NCBI GenBank assembly: GCA_004552305.1
Contig: SFOX01000041.1
Location: 1 to 13,444 of the forward strand
Length of the DNA: 13,444 bases
DNA from: Subdoligranulum variabile
GTDB taxonomy: Bacteria > Bacillota > Clostridia > Oscillospirales > Ruminococcaceae
Direction of reading: 5' to 3'
Below are positions 1-8,258 of the stretch, in pieces (position 1 is the stretch's first letter; the number at the start of each line of letters is the position of its first letter). Both the position numbers and the translations under genes were made by a program. The notes beneath the pieces were generated by a model. That model ran no database searches. It saw only the letters and a list, made by a program, of their open reading frames with translations, and was not told where the DNA came from.

Positions 1-54
1 CCCTGCTTCGGTTCGCTGTATCCGCCGCTGGCGGCGCTCACCTTTGCAGCATCC

Positions 55-133
55 AGTATTATCTGCGCTTTTGGCTTAGCATCTGCCGCACCTCGCTCGA
101 CGTATTGGCACTTAGAATTATGCGGTATTGTCC
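55..133 (-). repeat. Dispersed fold-back repeat, copy A (left half)
   Basis: Read on the minus strand from about 130 down to 55, this stretch matches the left half of repeat copy B (from 10873) at roughly 71 of 76 positions by eye, starting at the CAATACCGCATAATTC end. Similarity stops near 55. What lies at 1-54 does not match the right half of copy B, so this is either a half element or a variant with a different interior that runs off the window. Its outer end lies about 27 bases upstream of the -35 box of the TetR-family gene. Confidence 0.75.
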
Positions 134-159
134 AAGCTGTACGGGGCGCAAAAAAACAT

Positions 160-189
160 TTGCAAAGGGCGCATAAGTTGTGATATAAT
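160..189 (+). promoter_or_regulatory. Sigma-A promoter with extended -10 for the TetR-family gene
   Basis: A TTGCAA -35 box (160-165) is separated by 18 bases from a perfect TATAAT -10 box (184-189). The -10 is preceded by TGA, making an extended -10 (TGnTATAAT). It lies about 38 bases upstream of the regulator start codon. No clear palindromic operator is visible around it, so autoregulation cannot be judged. Confidence 0.8.
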
Positions 190-226
190 GAGGAAAATTA
201 CATTTTGGGAAGGAGAAGCGTCTGTT

Positions 227-784
227 ATGCCCCGATCCAACCAGACCAAGCGCCTGCTGGCACAAAGCCTGCAGGAGATCATGGCCACGACCCCGCTGGA
301 AAAAATATCGGTCAACGATATTGTGGATCACGCCGGCGTGGGACGCAACACCTTTTACTACCATTTTGAGGATAAGTATGATCTGGTGAACTGGTATTTC
401 CAGAACGGCATCACCAGTTTTCTGGTAGAGCGCTCGGCGTACAGCAGCTGGGATGCTATGCTGGATGCCATTGTGGATTACTTAGAGCAAAACAAGGTGT
501 TTTACTGCAATGCCCTTGCCTACAACGGGCAGAACAGTTTGCAGGAATATGCGTTTGAGTATCTTTGCTCCATTTTCCGCCAACGTGCCAAGGAGATGAT
601 GCCTACCGCCACCCCCGACCAGTGCCTGAACGTGGGGCGCTTTTACGCGGGCGCACTGATGGGCGTGCTGATTCCGTGGGCGCTGGGCGGTATGAAAACA
701 CGCATTATGCACTCGCCCCAGTGGGTGGATATGCTGCTGCCTGAAAAGCTGGTCAAGGGTCTGCGCGACAGCGTGGCAAAATGA
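227..784 (+). CDS. TetR/AcrR-family transcriptional regulator
   Basis: A 185-residue DNA-binding regulator. The N-terminal helix-turn-helix lies at about residues 10-55: ISVNDIVDHAGVGRNTFYYH followed by F and DKYDLV, the classic TetR signature in which the recognition helix ends in TFYYHF. The remainder (about 65-185) is helical and resembles the TetR-like C-terminal domain found in DhaS-type regulators (YCNALAYNGQNSL, then a late GALMGVLIPWALGG hydrophobic segment). The ATG at 227 is chosen because GGGAAGGAG (207-215) sits 11 bases upstream and the TetR homology begins directly after it; an in-frame start at 128 would precede the promoter. The gene is monocistronic, ending in a terminator shared with the convergent neighbour. 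Its ligand and target genes cannot be inferred; no transporter or enzyme lies beside it on the same strand. Confidence 0.9.
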   Translation: MPRSNQTKRLLAQSLQEIMATTPLEKISVNDIVDHAGVGRNTFYYHFEDKYDLVNWYFQNGITSFLVERSAYSSWDAMLDAIVDYLEQNKVFYCNALAYNGQNSLQEYAFEYLCSIFRQRAKEMMPTATPDQCLNVGRFYAGALMGVLIPWALGGMKTRIMHSPQWVDMLLPEKLVKGLRDSVAK

Positions 785-791
785 GTATAAC

Positions 792-843
792 AAAAAACCT
801 GCTCTCTATTTGTCGAAAAGACAGACGGAAAGCAGGTTTTTTT
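792..843. terminator. Bidirectional intrinsic terminator between convergent genes
   Basis: The stem AAAAAACCTGCT (792-803) pairs with AGCAGGTTTTTT (831-842). The loop holds a small inner TGTC/GACA stem. The T run at 837-843 serves the plus-strand TetR-family gene, and the A run at 792-797 provides a U tract for the minus-strand gene ending at 858. Confidence 0.85.
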
Positions 844-857
844 ATTGCAGTAACACG

Positions 858-1802
858 TCAGAAGTCAATGTTCAGCGGGAAGGTGTACCCCGCGGGCAGG
901 TGCTTGCCCAGCACCGCATACTCGGAAATGTGGCGGTTGAGGTAGCTGGTATCCCCCTCCCAGTCCAGCATCAGAACGGGCAAGCCGGTTTCCAGGCGAC
1001 CCGCCACAATGCCACTGCGCAGCCGCTGCGAGGCTTCGGGCGTGACGTCCCCGTGCCGTGCCAGCATACAGAACAGCGATTCCTGCGCGATGCTTTCGAC
1101 CCAGTCGGGATGCAGGATGCTGTCGATCTCGTCCTGTGCTGCCAGCACGGTCAGCATATACATCATACGGTGCTTTTTCAGGGCGCGGGCGGCAAGGCAA
1201 GCCTCGGGCGTAAGCTCCGGCGTGTGCAGCAAGGGCAGCATGACAATGTTCATACAGGGCAAAAGCGCCTCAAGGCAGGCATTGGTCAGGGTTTCCGGCT
1301 CTGCCAGGATGCCAAAGACACTTTCGGGGTTGGCAAGCGCCAGCGAAACAGCATCGGCGGGGTTGCCGCGGGTGGCATCCAGCACCCAGACATAGCTGCC
1401 CTTTTGGGCAGCGGCGGGTACCAGCTCGGCAAGGGCGGCATCACCGCACACAGCGACCTGCACCCAAGAAAACGGTGTGCGGTCGGCATCAGCCTGCACC
1501 TTCATCTTGCTGGCACCGTAGATCAACCCGCCAAAGCCCAGGTTGACACCCACGGTGCAGATGCGGTCATCATCTACCGAATCCAGCAGGTTGTGGATCA
1601 TTGAATAATAGCAGCTGTCGGTGCGCTGCAAAGCAGCCTGTGCGCAGGCGAAAAATTCCTTTTGCTGCGGTTTTTTTGCCAGTGTGGCGCACATATCCAC
1701 ATAGTTGCGCAGCTGGCGGAACCCCCCGCGGCGGATATCCCCGACAGCGCGGTGGGCAAGGGTCAGGGTAAAGCTGCGTGTACTGCTGTACTCCACGGCC
1801 AT
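858..1802 (-). CDS. Conserved-looking hypothetical protein, possible alpha/beta barrel
   Basis: A 314-residue soluble protein that I do not recognise. No signal peptide or membrane helix is evident. The N-terminal third (1-80) looks helical. From residue 84 onward there is an alternating pattern of hydrophobic strands and helices (GVNLGFGGLIYGA at 85-97, YVWVLDATRGNP at 137-148, NIVMLPLL at 185-192, MYMLTVLA at 214-221, LPVLMLDWEGDTSY at 274-287) that suggests a barrel-like fold. There is no CxxxCxxC motif, so a radical SAM enzyme is not supported, and no Walker motif is seen. The ATG at 1802 has AGGAAAGAG about 9 bases upstream and a good -10 box further up. It is convergent with the TetR-family gene and lies downstream of mutS2 on the same strand, separated by repeat C. 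The fold suggestion is inference only. Confidence 0.75.
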   Translation of the reverse strand: MAVEYSSTRSFTLTLAHRAVGDIRRGGFRQLRNYVDMCATLAKKPQQKEFFACAQAALQRTDSCYYSMIHNLLDSVDDDRICTVGVNLGFGGLIYGASKMKVQADADRTPFSWVQVAVCGDAALAELVPAAAQKGSYVWVLDATRGNPADAVSLALANPESVFGILAEPETLTNACLEALLPCMNIVMLPLLHTPELTPEACLAARALKKHRMMYMLTVLAAQDEIDSILHPDWVESIAQESLFCMLARHGDVTPEASQRLRSGIVAGRLETGLPVLMLDWEGDTSYLNRHISEYAVLGKHLPAGYTFPLNIDF

Positions 1803-1836
1803 AAACGGTCACTCTCTTTCCTTTGGTCTTGCAATC

Positions 1837-1845
1837 AGTATAGCA
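1837..1845 (-). promoter_or_regulatory. Extended -10 promoter for the 314-residue hypothetical gene
   Basis: On the minus strand TGCTATACT is an extended -10 element (TGnTATACT), about 35 bases upstream of the start codon. No convincing -35 box is visible at 16-18 bases, which is acceptable for extended -10 promoters. Confidence 0.6.
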
Positions 1846-1891
1846 CAGGGCGGCACAGATCCGCCACATACAAAAAGCGGGATTTGTTTTA

Positions 1892-1949
1892 GAAAATACC
1901 GCACAAATTCTAAGTTGTGCCGATACGGCGGGAATTGTGCGGGGTTGCC
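1892..1949 (+). repeat. Dispersed fold-back repeat, copy C (internally deleted), after mutS2
   Basis: This copy joins the left 38 or so bases of the repeat (ATACCGCACAAATTCTAAG then TGCCGATACGGCG) directly to the right 20 bases (GGCGGGAATTGTGCGG then TTGCC), with the join at a GGCG shared by both sides. In the mutS2 mRNA it begins one base after the stop codon and folds into a stem (CCGCACAATTC with GAATTTGTGCGG, one bulge) capped by a smaller GCCG-TAT-CGGC hairpin, then TATTTTCT. It may therefore act as a weak terminator or 3' end stabiliser for the long operon (inference). Confidence 0.75.
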
Positions 1950-1950
1950 T

Positions 1951-4326
1951 TTACTTCAGCTCCACAACGGTGACGCCGCTTTCCCCCTCGCCGTAGCGCC
2001 CGGCGCGGAAGCTCTTGACCGCCTTGTGGGTGCGCAGATGCTTTTGGATGGCGGTGCGCAGCGCGCCGGTGCCGTTGCCGTGGATGATATACAGCGTGTG
2101 CTGGGCGCGCAGCATACCGCTGTCCAAAAATTTATCCACCTCGTTCAGCGCTTCGTCCACCGTGTAGCCCAGCAGGTTCAGTTCCATGCTGGTCTTGCGG
2201 CTGCTGTCCAGCTGCACGCGGGAGCTGTTGCGGCGGGGCTGCGGCGCGGGGCGCTTGTCCATTTTGGCGGGGGCGCACAAGCCGGAAAGCGGCACCTTGG
2301 TTTTCATAATACCGGCGCGCACCTCCACCATACCGCTGCGGTCAGGGCGCGCGGTGACGGTGGCAAGCTGGTTCAGCTCGGCAATCATAACCTCCTGCCC
2401 GATCTGCACGTCCTTGAGCGGTACGAAATCGCGGGCAGCCTGAGGCTTGGCGGCGGTCTTTTTCAAAAGCCCTTCGGTATCCTTGCGGGCAATTTCCCGG
2501 GCGCGCACGGCGCGCTGGGCGGCGCTGGTCTTTTCATCCTTCTGGATGCGGCGCAGCTCGTCGGTCAGATTGTACGCCTCGTTCTGCACGTTCTGCACAA
2601 GCTCGTTGGCGCGGCGGCGGGCGTTTTCCAGCTCCTCCTGCCCTTGGCGGATCAGCTCATCGCGCTTTTTCTCGGCGCTTTCCAGCGCGTGTTCGGCGTC
2701 ATAGCGCGCTTTTTCGGCATCGTCCTGCGCCGCCTTGAGCTGCAATTTCAAATCGTCCAGCTGGGCAAGGACGCTGTCCAGCCGCTTGTCGTCGTTGGAC
2801 ATATGGCTGCGGGCGGCGTCGATGATGTTGGCGGGGATGCCCAGCTTGGCGCTGATCAAAAAGGCGTTGGACTTGCCCGGCACGCCGACACTGAGCTTAT
2901 AGGTGGGCATCAGCGTTTCTACGTTGAATTCGCAGCTGGCGTTGACCACGCCGGGCGTTTCCAGCGCATAGACCTTCATCTCGGCATAGTGGGTGGTCGC
3001 CATCAGCAGGCTGCCTTGGCGGCGCAGCTGCTCCAGAATGCTGACGGCCAGCGCCGCGCCCTCGGCGGGGTCGGTGCCGGCGCCCAGCTCGTCCAGCAGC
3101 ACCAGCGAACCGCGGCGGGCGATCTGCAAAATATGACCGATGCGCTTCATATGACCGGAGAAGGTCGAAAGGCTCTGCTCAATGCTCTGCTCGTCGCCGA
3201 TGTCCACAAGGTACTCGTCAAAATGGCAGACGGCGCTGCTCTCGTGCGCGGGGATCAAAAAGCCGTACTGCGCCATAGCGTTGAGCAGCCCGGCGGTTTT
3301 CAGCGACACGGTCTTGCCGCCGGTGTTCGGACCGGTGATGACCAGCGTGTCGTATTCGTCACCCAAGGAAATATCCACAGGTACGACCTTTTTCTTGTCG
3401 ATCAGCGGGTGGCGGGCTTTGTTCAGCTTAAAGCGCACGCTGTCGTTGACGGCGGGCATAAAGGCGTTTTGCTCCACGGCAAGGCGCGCCTTTGCCAGCA
3501 GCAGGTCGATTTGCAGCATGGCGTCGTAGCTGTAGCTGAACTGCGGCTCCAGGCTGCCCACCTGCGCCGAGAAGGAGGACAAGATGCGGGTGATCTCCTC
3601 CTGCTCCTGCGCGCGCAGCTGCATAATGCGGGCGTTGGCTTCGACCACGGCGGTCGGCTCAACAAAGACGGTGGCGCCGGTGCTGGAAACATCGTGGATG
3701 ACGCCGCCCACCTCGCCGCGGTACTCGGCGCGCACAGGCACGACATAGCGCCCGTTGCGCAGGGAAACCACGGCGTCCTGCAAAAATTTGTTGGTGGTAG
3801 AATTTTTGATGATGGCATCCAGCTTGGTGCGGATGGAATCCTCGGTCTGGCGGATCTTGCGGCGCAGATCGCTCAGGGTGACGCTGGCGGTGTCCGCCAT
3901 TTCATCCGGGGAAAGAATGCTTTCGGAAATCTGGCGCTCCAACACGGGCTGAGGTGCCAGTGCATAAAAAAGGTCGTCGGTAGGCAGCATTTCATGCTCG
4001 CTCAGACCGTACCACTGGTTCAGCCCCGCAAAATTGCGCAGCGTGGCGGCAATTTCCAGCAGCTCGCCCATGGACAGGATGCCGCCCTTTTGGGCGTGCG
4101 CCACAACGCGGCGTACCTCGTTGACGCTGCCGAAGCGCGGGCTGCCGTTTTTGATCAGCAGCGCGTTGACGGCGTTGGTCTGCGCCAGCGCGTAGCGTTC
4201 CTCCTCCACTGTGTCAAAGGGCTGCAGGTCTTGCATCAGGGCTTTGGTTTCGCGGCAGGTGCAAAGCTGCACGGCGCGCGCCAGAACCTTGTCAAGTTCT
4301 AAGGTGGTTTTATAGGCTGTATCCAT
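1951..4326 (-). CDS. mutS2: MutS2 family ATPase/endonuclease
   Basis: A 791-residue MutS-family protein of the MutS2 branch, which acts on branched DNA and recombination intermediates and, in Bacillus, on collided ribosomes; it is not a mismatch-repair MutS. Visible parts in order: N-terminal core and lever domains (about 1-310); Walker A GPNTGGKT at 332-339; MutS signature region STFSGHM at 387-393; Walker B LVLLDELGAGTD at 408-419; THYAEM at 445-450; a long charged coiled coil (about 515-625); a small beta domain (about 635-690); and a C-terminal Smr domain (about 712-791) with HGNGTGALR at 749-757. The Smr motif usually written LDLRG reads LNLLG (716-720), so the Asp and Arg are absent. 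The start lies 16 bases after the recO stop, with an SD (AGGAG) overlapping that stop, so it is likely the last gene of the operon. Confidence 0.95.
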   Translation of the reverse strand: MDTAYKTTLELDKVLARAVQLCTCRETKALMQDLQPFDTVEEERYALAQTNAVNALLIKNGSPRFGSVNEVRRVVAHAQKGGILSMGELLEIAATLRNFAGLNQWYGLSEHEMLPTDDLFYALAPQPVLERQISESILSPDEMADTASVTLSDLRRKIRQTEDSIRTKLDAIIKNSTTNKFLQDAVVSLRNGRYVVPVRAEYRGEVGGVIHDVSSTGATVFVEPTAVVEANARIMQLRAQEQEEITRILSSFSAQVGSLEPQFSYSYDAMLQIDLLLAKARLAVEQNAFMPAVNDSVRFKLNKARHPLIDKKKVVPVDISLGDEYDTLVITGPNTGGKTVSLKTAGLLNAMAQYGFLIPAHESSAVCHFDEYLVDIGDEQSIEQSLSTFSGHMKRIGHILQIARRGSLVLLDELGAGTDPAEGAALAVSILEQLRRQGSLLMATTHYAEMKVYALETPGVVNASCEFNVETLMPTYKLSVGVPGKSNAFLISAKLGIPANIIDAARSHMSNDDKRLDSVLAQLDDLKLQLKAAQDDAEKARYDAEHALESAEKKRDELIRQGQEELENARRRANELVQNVQNEAYNLTDELRRIQKDEKTSAAQRAVRAREIARKDTEGLLKKTAAKPQAARDFVPLKDVQIGQEVMIAELNQLATVTARPDRSGMVEVRAGIMKTKVPLSGLCAPAKMDKRPAPQPRRNSSRVQLDSSRKTSMELNLLGYTVDEALNEVDKFLDSGMLRAQHTLYIIHGNGTGALRTAIQKHLRTHKAVKSFRAGRYGEGESGVTVVELK

Positions 4327-4342
4327 ACAGGGTCAAGTTCTC

Positions 4343-5086
4343 CTACTCTACTACGGTTTTTAAAAAATCCAGCGTTTTTAACCCGTGATCCAGATGCGTC
4401 AGCAGATACTGCTCACAGACGCCGGACAGATTTTTTAACGATGCATCGGCTAAAGAAAAGGAAAACAGCTTGTTATCCTCACTCAGGCAGATGTGGCGCA
4501 GGGCATACAGTGCGCCGGGGTCTAAGTTGGGCAGGTGGCGCTCGCGGTCGGCGCAGTCAGCGCAGAGCAGGCGCCCCTCCACCGGGCTGAAATAAAACGA
4601 ACCTCCGTCATATTTTCCACAATTGGCGCAGGCGAGTATGTCGGGCATATACCCTGCCAGGCACAGCGCGCGCAGCTCGTAGATGGCTTTCAGCTGTCGC
4701 CACGGGCGCTTTTTTTCGCAGATCATATACAGGCAGTTCAGCAAAAGGCGCAGCTGCGCCTCAGCTTCGGGCGGCGCGGGCGAAAGCTCGGCGGCGACCT
4801 CTGCCATATACGATGCCAGCGCCAGCCCCTCCACGGTGGAGGACACGCCGTAAAACACCTTTTTGACCTGCGCATCGTCCACAAAATAGTGGCTGCGCCC
4901 GCTGGTCAGCACAAATTCGGAATAGCTGAAATGCCCGCAGGCGCTGAACAGCTTATTTTTCAGCCGCAGGCTGCCCTTGGCGGAGGCGGATATGACCCCC
5001 AAGTCAGGGGTCAGCAGGGTCAGAATCTGGTCTGCCTCCCCCAGCTTCACCTGCCGCAGCACCAGACCCGTTGTCGCAATCGGCAT
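4343..5086 (-). CDS. recO: DNA repair protein RecO
   Basis: A 247-residue recombination mediator that loads RecA on SSB-coated single strands in the RecFOR pathway. The N-terminal OB fold (about 1-80) starts with the typical ATTGLVLRQVKLGEADQILT and the basic LRLKNK stretch. The C-terminal helical domain carries a zinc-knuckle with CANC at 153-156 and CADC at 175-178, complete in all four cysteines. The ATG at 5086 is preferred over one further upstream (5152) because CAGGAGG lies 6 bases before it and RecO homology starts at residue 2. The start lies inside the yqzL reading frame, an 83-base overlap suggesting translational coupling. It is followed at 16 bases by mutS2. Confidence 0.95.
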   Translation of the reverse strand: MPIATTGLVLRQVKLGEADQILTLLTPDLGVISASAKGSLRLKNKLFSACGHFSYSEFVLTSGRSHYFVDDAQVKKVFYGVSSTVEGLALASYMAEVAAELSPAPPEAEAQLRLLLNCLYMICEKKRPWRQLKAIYELRALCLAGYMPDILACANCGKYDGGSFYFSPVEGRLLCADCADRERHLPNLDPGALYALRHICLSEDNKLFSFSLADASLKNLSGVCEQYLLTHLDHGLKTLDFLKTVVE

Positions 5087-5180
5087 GGGTGTCCTCCTGT
5101 TGCGTGTTTTTCTTGTAGCGCAGATAATCGTAAACGCTGCCGGTTTGGGCAAACTGCGCCCAATCCCCTGCCGTAGCCAT
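5004..5180 (-). CDS. yqzL: YqzL-like small protein between era and recO
   Basis: A 58-residue protein. The first 25 residues contain DWAQFAQTGSVYDYLRYKK, matching the W-x-x-F-x-x-TG-x(4)-YL-x-YK pattern I associate with the YqzL family of Bacillus, which lies in the same place between era and recO. Its function is unknown. The C-terminal 30 residues are polar and Gly/Ala-rich and are encoded in sequence that overlaps the start of recO by 83 bases in another frame, so this tail is probably not constrained at the protein level. The start at 5180 has AAAGGGGG about 7 bases upstream. This SD lies in one arm of a perfect 9-bp hairpin (5190-5219). Confidence 0.7.
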   Translation of the reverse strand: MATAGDWAQFAQTGSVYDYLRYKKNTQQEDTHADCDNGSGAAAGEAGGGRPDSDPADP

Positions 5181-5189
5181 ACCGATGCC

Positions 5190-5219
5190 CCCTTTCTTCC
5201 TTTTATTATAAAGAAAGGG
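5190..5219 (-). promoter_or_regulatory. Hairpin overlapping the yqzL ribosome binding site
   Basis: In the mRNA, CCCTTTCTT (5219-5211) pairs perfectly with AAGAAAGGG (5198-5190) across a 12-base loop. The 3' arm includes part of the AAAGGGGG SD of yqzL (5194-5188). A TATAAT lies across the 5' arm and loop, but no -35 box at proper spacing is evident, so a promoter is doubtful. The hairpin could hold back yqzL translation, or mark an RNA processing site between era and yqzL. Confidence 0.5.
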
Positions 5220-5260
5220 AGTTACAAAAGTTGTCAGCTTGGGTGGGAAATACCGGCAGG

Positions 5261-6172
5261 TTACGGCTTGGCAAAGCCGAGGTTGTTGAGCTGCTGCTCG
5301 CTGTCGCGCCAATCCTCGCGCACCTTGACCCAGCATTGCAGGTTGACCTTGACGCCGAGCAGCTCCTCGATGTCAGCGCGGGCGGCGGAACCGATTTTTT
5401 TCAGCATCTGCCCGCCCTTGCCGATGATCATACCTTTGTGGCTTTTGCGCTCACAGTAAATGTCCACATCAATATCAATAAGGTCCTTGTCGGGGCGCTC
5501 TTTAAAGCGCTCGACCACAACGGCGATGCCGTGGGGAATCTCATCGCGCATAAACAGCAGGGCTTTTTCGCGCACCAGCTCGGCGACCAGCTCTTTTTCC
5601 GGCATATCGGTAAAGGCTTCATCGTCAAAATAGTGCGGACCCTCATTGCCGTAGGGCTTCAGCACGGCAAACAGCTCGTCACAGCCGGTGCCGTCCTTGG
5701 CGGAAACCGTCAGCACCTTGTCAAAGCAGCCGAACTCCTCGATCTGGCGGCGGCGGGCTTCCAGCTTGGTCAGGCTGTTGAGCAGGTCTACCTTGTTGAT
5801 GACCGCCACAGCGGGACCGCCCTTTTGCAGGGCGGCCACCATCCGCAGCTCGGCATCGGTGAACTCCCCCTCCGGCTCAAACAGCATCAGGGTCACATCC
5901 ACGTCCTTCAGGCTGGCGGCAGCGGTCTGGGTCATACGGGCGTCCAGCTTGTTGCGGGCGGCATGGATGCCGGGGGTGTCCATCAGCACATACTGCACGG
6001 GTCCCTTGGTGATGATGCCGGTGATGCGGCTGCGGGTGGTCTGGGGCTTTTGGGTGACGATGGCCACCTTTTCGCCCACAAGGTAGTTGGTCAGGCTGGA
6101 TTTGCCCACGTTGGGGCGACCCACCAGCGCCACAAAGACGCTGCTGGGCATTTCAGGAATCGGTTTCGCCAT
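5261..6172 (-). CDS. era: GTPase Era
   Basis: A 303-residue GTPase that binds the 3' end of 16S rRNA and assists 30S ribosome assembly. The GTPase domain shows G1 GRPNVGKS (18-25), G2 region with QTTR (44-47), G3 DTPG (65-68), G4 NKVD (126-129) and G5 SAK (157-159). The C-terminal KH domain (about 203-283) carries the GKGG loop (251-254). Length and all key motifs are normal. The ATG at 6172 is chosen because Era homology begins here; an in-frame start at 6328 adds 52 residues translated from inside dgkA. The start overlaps the dgkA end by 20 bases with only a weak AAAGG SD, so translational coupling to dgkA is likely. The cdd gene often found between dgkA and era in bacilli is absent. Confidence 0.97.
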   Translation of the reverse strand: MAKPIPEMPSSVFVALVGRPNVGKSSLTNYLVGEKVAIVTQKPQTTRSRITGIITKGPVQYVLMDTPGIHAARNKLDARMTQTAAASLKDVDVTLMLFEPEGEFTDAELRMVAALQKGGPAVAVINKVDLLNSLTKLEARRRQIEEFGCFDKVLTVSAKDGTGCDELFAVLKPYGNEGPHYFDDEAFTDMPEKELVAELVREKALLFMRDEIPHGIAVVVERFKERPDKDLIDIDVDIYCERKSHKGMIIGKGGQMLKKIGSAARADIEELLGVKVNLQCWVKVREDWRDSEQQLNNLGFAKP

Positions 6173-6656
6173 TCGGATTTTCGCCTTTCTGTGTTGAGTT
6201 ATCGTAACGGAAGATAAACCCCCAAAGCAGCAGGGGCATAGACACGGCCACGCCGAGAACATTGCCCCAATGGGCGGTAAAATTTGCCCACAGTACGCCA
6301 AAACGCGGGGCAAACAGGAACACCGCAATGACCAGCGTTGCCAGTGCCATCACCAGCACCGCCCCGGCTGCCATATCCTTGGCGGCACCGGCGGTCCACC
6401 AGTGGGTGGTGTCGGGCTTGTCCACGGCGCGCTCAATGGCAGAGTTTACCAGCTCCAGCGCCAGCACGGCACCTACGCAAAGCACGATCAGCGCCCATTC
6501 AACGGCGGACAGCCTTGCCCAATAGGACCCAAGACAGGCGTACAGCGCCGCGCACAGGTGAAACCGGAAATTGCGCTCCTCCTTTATGGCGGCGCGGATG
6601 CCGTTGTAGGCGTACACAAAGCCGCGGGCAAAGCGGGTAAGACGTTCAAATTTCAT
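6153..6656 (-). CDS. dgkA: Diacylglycerol kinase / undecaprenol kinase family membrane protein
   Basis: A 167-residue integral membrane lipid kinase of the DgkA family; in Firmicutes these enzymes mostly phosphorylate undecaprenol, returning the lipid carrier to cell-wall synthesis. Visible motifs: FARGFVYAYNGIRAAIKEE (9-27) then RNFRFHL, the ELVNSAIERAVD signature (68-79) that carries the catalytic Glu, and AGAAKDMAAGAVLV (89-102). Membrane helices lie at about 34-48, 53-70 and 96-116. The protein is about 40 residues longer than usual, with a fourth hydrophobic segment (132-149) and a polar tail. The start codon overlaps the end of ybeY by 11 bases with no good SD, so coupling is likely. 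Substrate choice between lipid alcohol and diacylglycerol cannot be told from sequence alone. Confidence 0.92.
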   Translation of the reverse strand: MKFERLTRFARGFVYAYNGIRAAIKEERNFRFHLCAALYACLGSYWARLSAVEWALIVLCVGAVLALELVNSAIERAVDKPDTTHWWTAGAAKDMAAGAVLVMALATLVIAVFLFAPRFGVLWANFTAHWGNVLGVAVSMPLLLWGFIFRYDNSTQKGENPNGETDS

Positions 6657-7146
6657 CGCTGGTATACGACACGGTGCGCGGCAGACCCAGCTGGATCAGC
6701 ACAGCCTCTTCTTTTTCGCGCATACGCACGGCTTCCAGACCGCCAGCCTCGTGGTCATAGCCCAGCAGATGCAGCATGGAATGTACCGTCAGATAGGCGA
6801 CCTCGCGCTGCAGGGAATGCCCGTACAGCTCCGCCTGCTCTGTGGCGCGCTCCATCGAAATGACGATGTCGCCCAGAATCTTGCAGCCGTTGTCCTCGTC
6901 GATGTCGTACTCGCCGTTTTCCCCCATCGGGAAGCTGAGTACGTCGGTGGCGGAATCCTTATTGCGGTATTCCAGATTCAGCTCGTGGATGCGGTTGTTG
7001 TCCACAAAGGTGACGCTGATCTCGGCGGGACCGTCAAATTTTTCGAAGTCCAGCACAGCGTTGCAGCTGCGGCGGATCAAAATCCGCAGCCCGGACGGAA
7101 TCTTGATAACATTCTGGTCGTTGGTGATCAATACTTTATTGGACAT
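6646..7146 (-). CDS. ybeY: Endoribonuclease YbeY (rRNA maturation factor)
   Basis: A 166-residue metal-dependent RNase involved in 16S rRNA 3' end maturation and ribosome quality control. The zinc-binding signature is intact: HSMLHLLGYDH (122-132), giving the H-x(3)-H-x(5)-H triad. Upstream, SATDVLSFPM (65-74) and LGDIVIS (91-97) are the other family landmarks. The ATG at 7146 has AGCAGGAGG 10 bases upstream. It follows phoH after a 108-base gap that contains repeat fragment D, the only sizeable gap inside this part of the cluster, and it overlaps dgkA by 11 bases. Confidence 0.96.
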   Translation of the reverse strand: MSNKVLITNDQNVIKIPSGLRILIRRSCNAVLDFEKFDGPAEISVTFVDNNRIHELNLEYRNKDSATDVLSFPMGENGEYDIDEDNGCKILGDIVISMERATEQAELYGHSLQREVAYLTVHSMLHLLGYDHEAGGLEAVRMREKEEAVLIQLGLPRTVSYTSDEI

Positions 7147-7210
7147 AGTATGCGAACCTCCTGCTCATTTTTTTATGCGGTGATACGATATACTTTCAGC
7201 GCTTGTCGTC

Positions 7211-7254
7211 AGAGCGGTGCTTAAGCTGTAAGGCGGGAATTATGCGGTGCTGCC
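7211..7254 (+). repeat. Dispersed fold-back repeat, fragment D (right end), after phoH
   Basis: GAGCGGTGCTTAAG then CTGTAAGGCGGGAATTATGC to the GCTGCC end matches the right end of copy B (from about 10989) with few differences. In the phoH mRNA direction the repeat starts with GGC immediately after the TAA stop codon. The left half is missing or too diverged to recognise; only a scrap resembling CGTATC lies further on (near 7183-7188). It occupies the phoH-ybeY gap. Confidence 0.7.
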
Positions 7255-8214
<960 letters not shown>

Positions 8215-8258
8215 AGAAAAATCCTCCCTATAATGTAGACTACACAAAACTCATTTAG

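Noticed and set aside
1..183. Open plus-strand frame from the window edge to a TGA at 181, possible end of an upstream gene
   Set aside because: More than half of it is repeat copy A, it overlaps the TetR promoter region, and its translation shows no recognisable family. Without the upstream sequence it cannot be supported.
1705..4302. Very long plus-strand open frame (865 codons) antisense to mutS2
   Set aside because: The minus strand encodes a full-length MutS2 with all motifs. The antisense translation is low-complexity (Gln, His, Gly, Ala-rich), typical of GC-rich codon shadow frames.
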